Assembly (NCBI RefSeq): GCF_900188255.1
Contig: NZ_FZNS01000013.1
Span: 49,601 to 113,600, forward strand
Origin: Hymenobacter mucosus
GTDB taxonomy: Bacteria; Bacteroidota; Bacteroidia; Cytophagales; Hymenobacteraceae
DNA length: 64,000 bases
Direction: 5' to 3'
Of the stretch, positions 62,952 to 64,000 are shown in pieces. The notes below the pieces were generated by a model that made no database searches, had not been told where the DNA came from, and saw only the letters and a list, made by a program, of their open reading frames with translations. A program made the translations under genes and the position numbers. The number at the start of each line of letters is the position of its first letter. The first letter of the stretch is position 1.

Positions 62952-63098
62952 CTAAGCGGCTAAGCGCCCAGATTGCTCATCAGTTGCTGGGTGAAACTCA
63001 CATTCAAGCTGTTCAACAAGCTCGAAGCTCAAGAGCACATCGTCATCCAACAGTAACTCTGCTGGTTCATGGCAGTAAGAAGTGGGTGTAGTATTCAT
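62952..63098 (-). CDS. Possible small acidic protein, 48 aa
   Basis: Found by reading the minus strand: an ATG at 63098 opens 48 codons, including SYCHEPAELLLDDDVLLSFE and LVEQLECEFHPATDEQ, ending at TAG 62952. The product is strongly acidic and amphipathic. No family is recognised. Codon use looks like coding sequence, but no promoter or terminator supports it. Confidence 0.35.
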   Translation of the reverse strand: MNTTPTSYCHEPAELLLDDDVLLSFELVEQLECEFHPATDEQSGRLAA

Positions 63099-63708
63099 AC
63101 CTATATTTACCCTAACCTCGATAGTTTAGTTACGCCGTAATAGTTCTGCTTTCCTTACGCATTACAATATGGCGCTGCTTATTACAGATACTACTCTGCT
63201 ATAAGTTCATTCACTTTCACGAGCATTTACCGAGAAAGTCTATACTCTGTACTATCCAGTTAATAGCTGTCCACATCCGTTGTTTTGACAGCAAGCTGTA
63301 TCATCTCCATAGACTAGCCAGCATCCTTTCCAATCCCAATCGGGACTTGGTTGTATGATAGGTTCTTTTCTGAAAGTGGTTTCGCAGCCTAACAGTGCGG
63401 GGAGCGGACTGCATAGGTCCTATGAGCAATTAGTAGACGAAACGCTGCTGCCATAAAATCTCGGCACTCCCAGGCATCAAGAGTAATGTACATCAAGAGT
63501 AATGTAATAGTCGATTTGCACCCATACTCTATATAGTGTGTACTAGGCTAGCCCCTTGTGCGAACTATAGGTGTGTACAATTACTAAACGGCATACTATA
63601 AAATTTGCGGAGCAGTGAACTTGTAACAACAAGACTTGGTTAACAAGATCCAGCTAGCAATAGAAGAAGGATGTGCGATGAAGAAAAACGTAAATTTTTT
63701 GCCAGCGC
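63099..63708. other. Intergenic region with a 16-bp tandem duplication
   Basis: About 610 bp with no credible gene. The unit CATCAAGAGTAATGTA occurs twice in tandem at 63475-63490 and 63491-63506. Nothing else was recognised before the promoter array. Confidence 0.5.
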
Positions 63709-63738
63709 TTGCATTGTAAAAAAACCTTTCTACTTTTG
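63709..63738 (+). promoter_or_regulatory. Tandem promoter 1 of 3 (TTG-N19-TACTTTTG)
   Basis: TTG at 63709-63711, exactly 19 nt, then TACTTTTG at 63731-63738: a full match to the Bacteroidota housekeeping promoter. It is followed by GCAGCCCGCTTC, the same initiation sequence as promoter 2. Confidence 0.8.
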
Positions 63739-63802
63739 CAGCCCGCTTCAGCAGGAAGGGGGGACAGCAACTAAGAGAACAGAAAATATTTTCTACTACT
63801 AG

Positions 63803-63832
63803 TTGCACAAACGAAAACGCTTCGTACCTTTG
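63803..63832 (+). promoter_or_regulatory. Tandem promoter 2 of 3 (TTG-N19-TACCTTTG)
   Basis: TTG at 63803-63805, exactly 19 nt, then TACCTTTG at 63825-63832, 94 bp after promoter 1. The -7 region and start site read CTTCGTACCTTTGCAGCCCG, the same as in promoter 3. Confidence 0.85.
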
Positions 63833-63894
63833 CAGCCCGCTTCAATCGGAAGGGGGTAAGCAGAAAAGAAAGAGAAAAATTTTCCTTCTTTTTC

Positions 63895-63924
63895 TTGCGA
63901 ACAGCAAAATGCTTCGTACCTTTG
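63895..63924 (+). promoter_or_regulatory. Tandem promoter 3 of 3 (TTG-N19-TACCTTTG)
   Basis: TTG at 63895-63897, exactly 19 nt, then TACCTTTG at 63917-63924, 92 bp after promoter 2. The sequence after it (63925-64000) has no start codon with a good frame and runs off the window. Stacked, near-identical strong promoters with a long untranslated leader are typical of rRNA operons, so a 16S rRNA gene may begin just beyond the edge. Confidence 0.85.
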
Positions 63925-64000
63925 CAGCCCGCTACGGCTCGAAGGAGTTGCAGCCGCCACGCTCAGCGCGGCACAGGGTTAGTTTCAACCGGAAACTAGC

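Noticed and set aside
63596..63808. 70-codon minus-strand frame
   Set aside because: It lies across the tandem promoter array and has no protein-like support.

Overview
The window looks like DNA from a Bacteroidota bacterium, most likely a Hymenobacter-type member of the Cytophagales. The reasons are two SusC/SusD pairs, family-92 mannosidases, TTG-N19-TANNTTTG promoters, sparse Shine-Dalgarno sequences and a moderately high GC content. The phylum is well supported; the genus is an inference. No rRNA, tRNA or CRISPR array was found.

Layout. (1) 1-17680: an alpha-mannan / N-glycan utilisation locus. A leftward operon runs SusC, SusD, basic-secretory-protein peptidase, GH92 and the start of a probable GH125. 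A divergent GH92 and a LacI regulator run rightward. A leftward GH2 beta-mannosidase and a FucP-type sugar transporter follow, with an RhtA-like exporter between. Three near-identical 16-bp palindromes sit in front of the three transcription units and probably bind the LacI protein. (2) 18169-23828: a tyrosine recombinase preceded by a long inverted repeat, a prolyl oligopeptidase and a PhoD-type phosphatase. (3) 23924-29298: the oxidative pentose phosphate genes gntK, gnd, zwf, pgl and rpiA. (4) 29476-32162: a PAS histidine kinase with a single-domain response regulator. (5) 32601-41012: a second SusC/SusD pair without enzymes of its own, a DUF4105 membrane protein and a GH20 hexosaminidase. 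(6) 41125-45878: an HTTM protein with an overlapping partner gene, small hypotheticals and icd. (7) 45988-49356: a zinc alcohol dehydrogenase, then an iteron origin with nine identical 18-bp repeats and a Rep_3 initiator. (8) 49546-57429: a small His-rich membrane protein, a TonB-dependent receptor, an ABC exporter and an aspartoacylase-family gene cut by an in-frame TGA. (9) 57607-59905: a ParA / small-ParB partition cassette with repeats upstream and also inside the parB-like gene. (10) 60282-64000: two RsbQ-like hydrolases, then three evenly spaced tandem promoters that point off the right edge, as is usual ahead of an rRNA operon.

The most notable point is the mixture. A plasmid-type origin and partition system lie between housekeeping genes (icd, zwf, gnd) and an rRNA-type promoter array. 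This suggests either a chromid or a plasmid integrated into the chromosome; the window alone cannot decide which.
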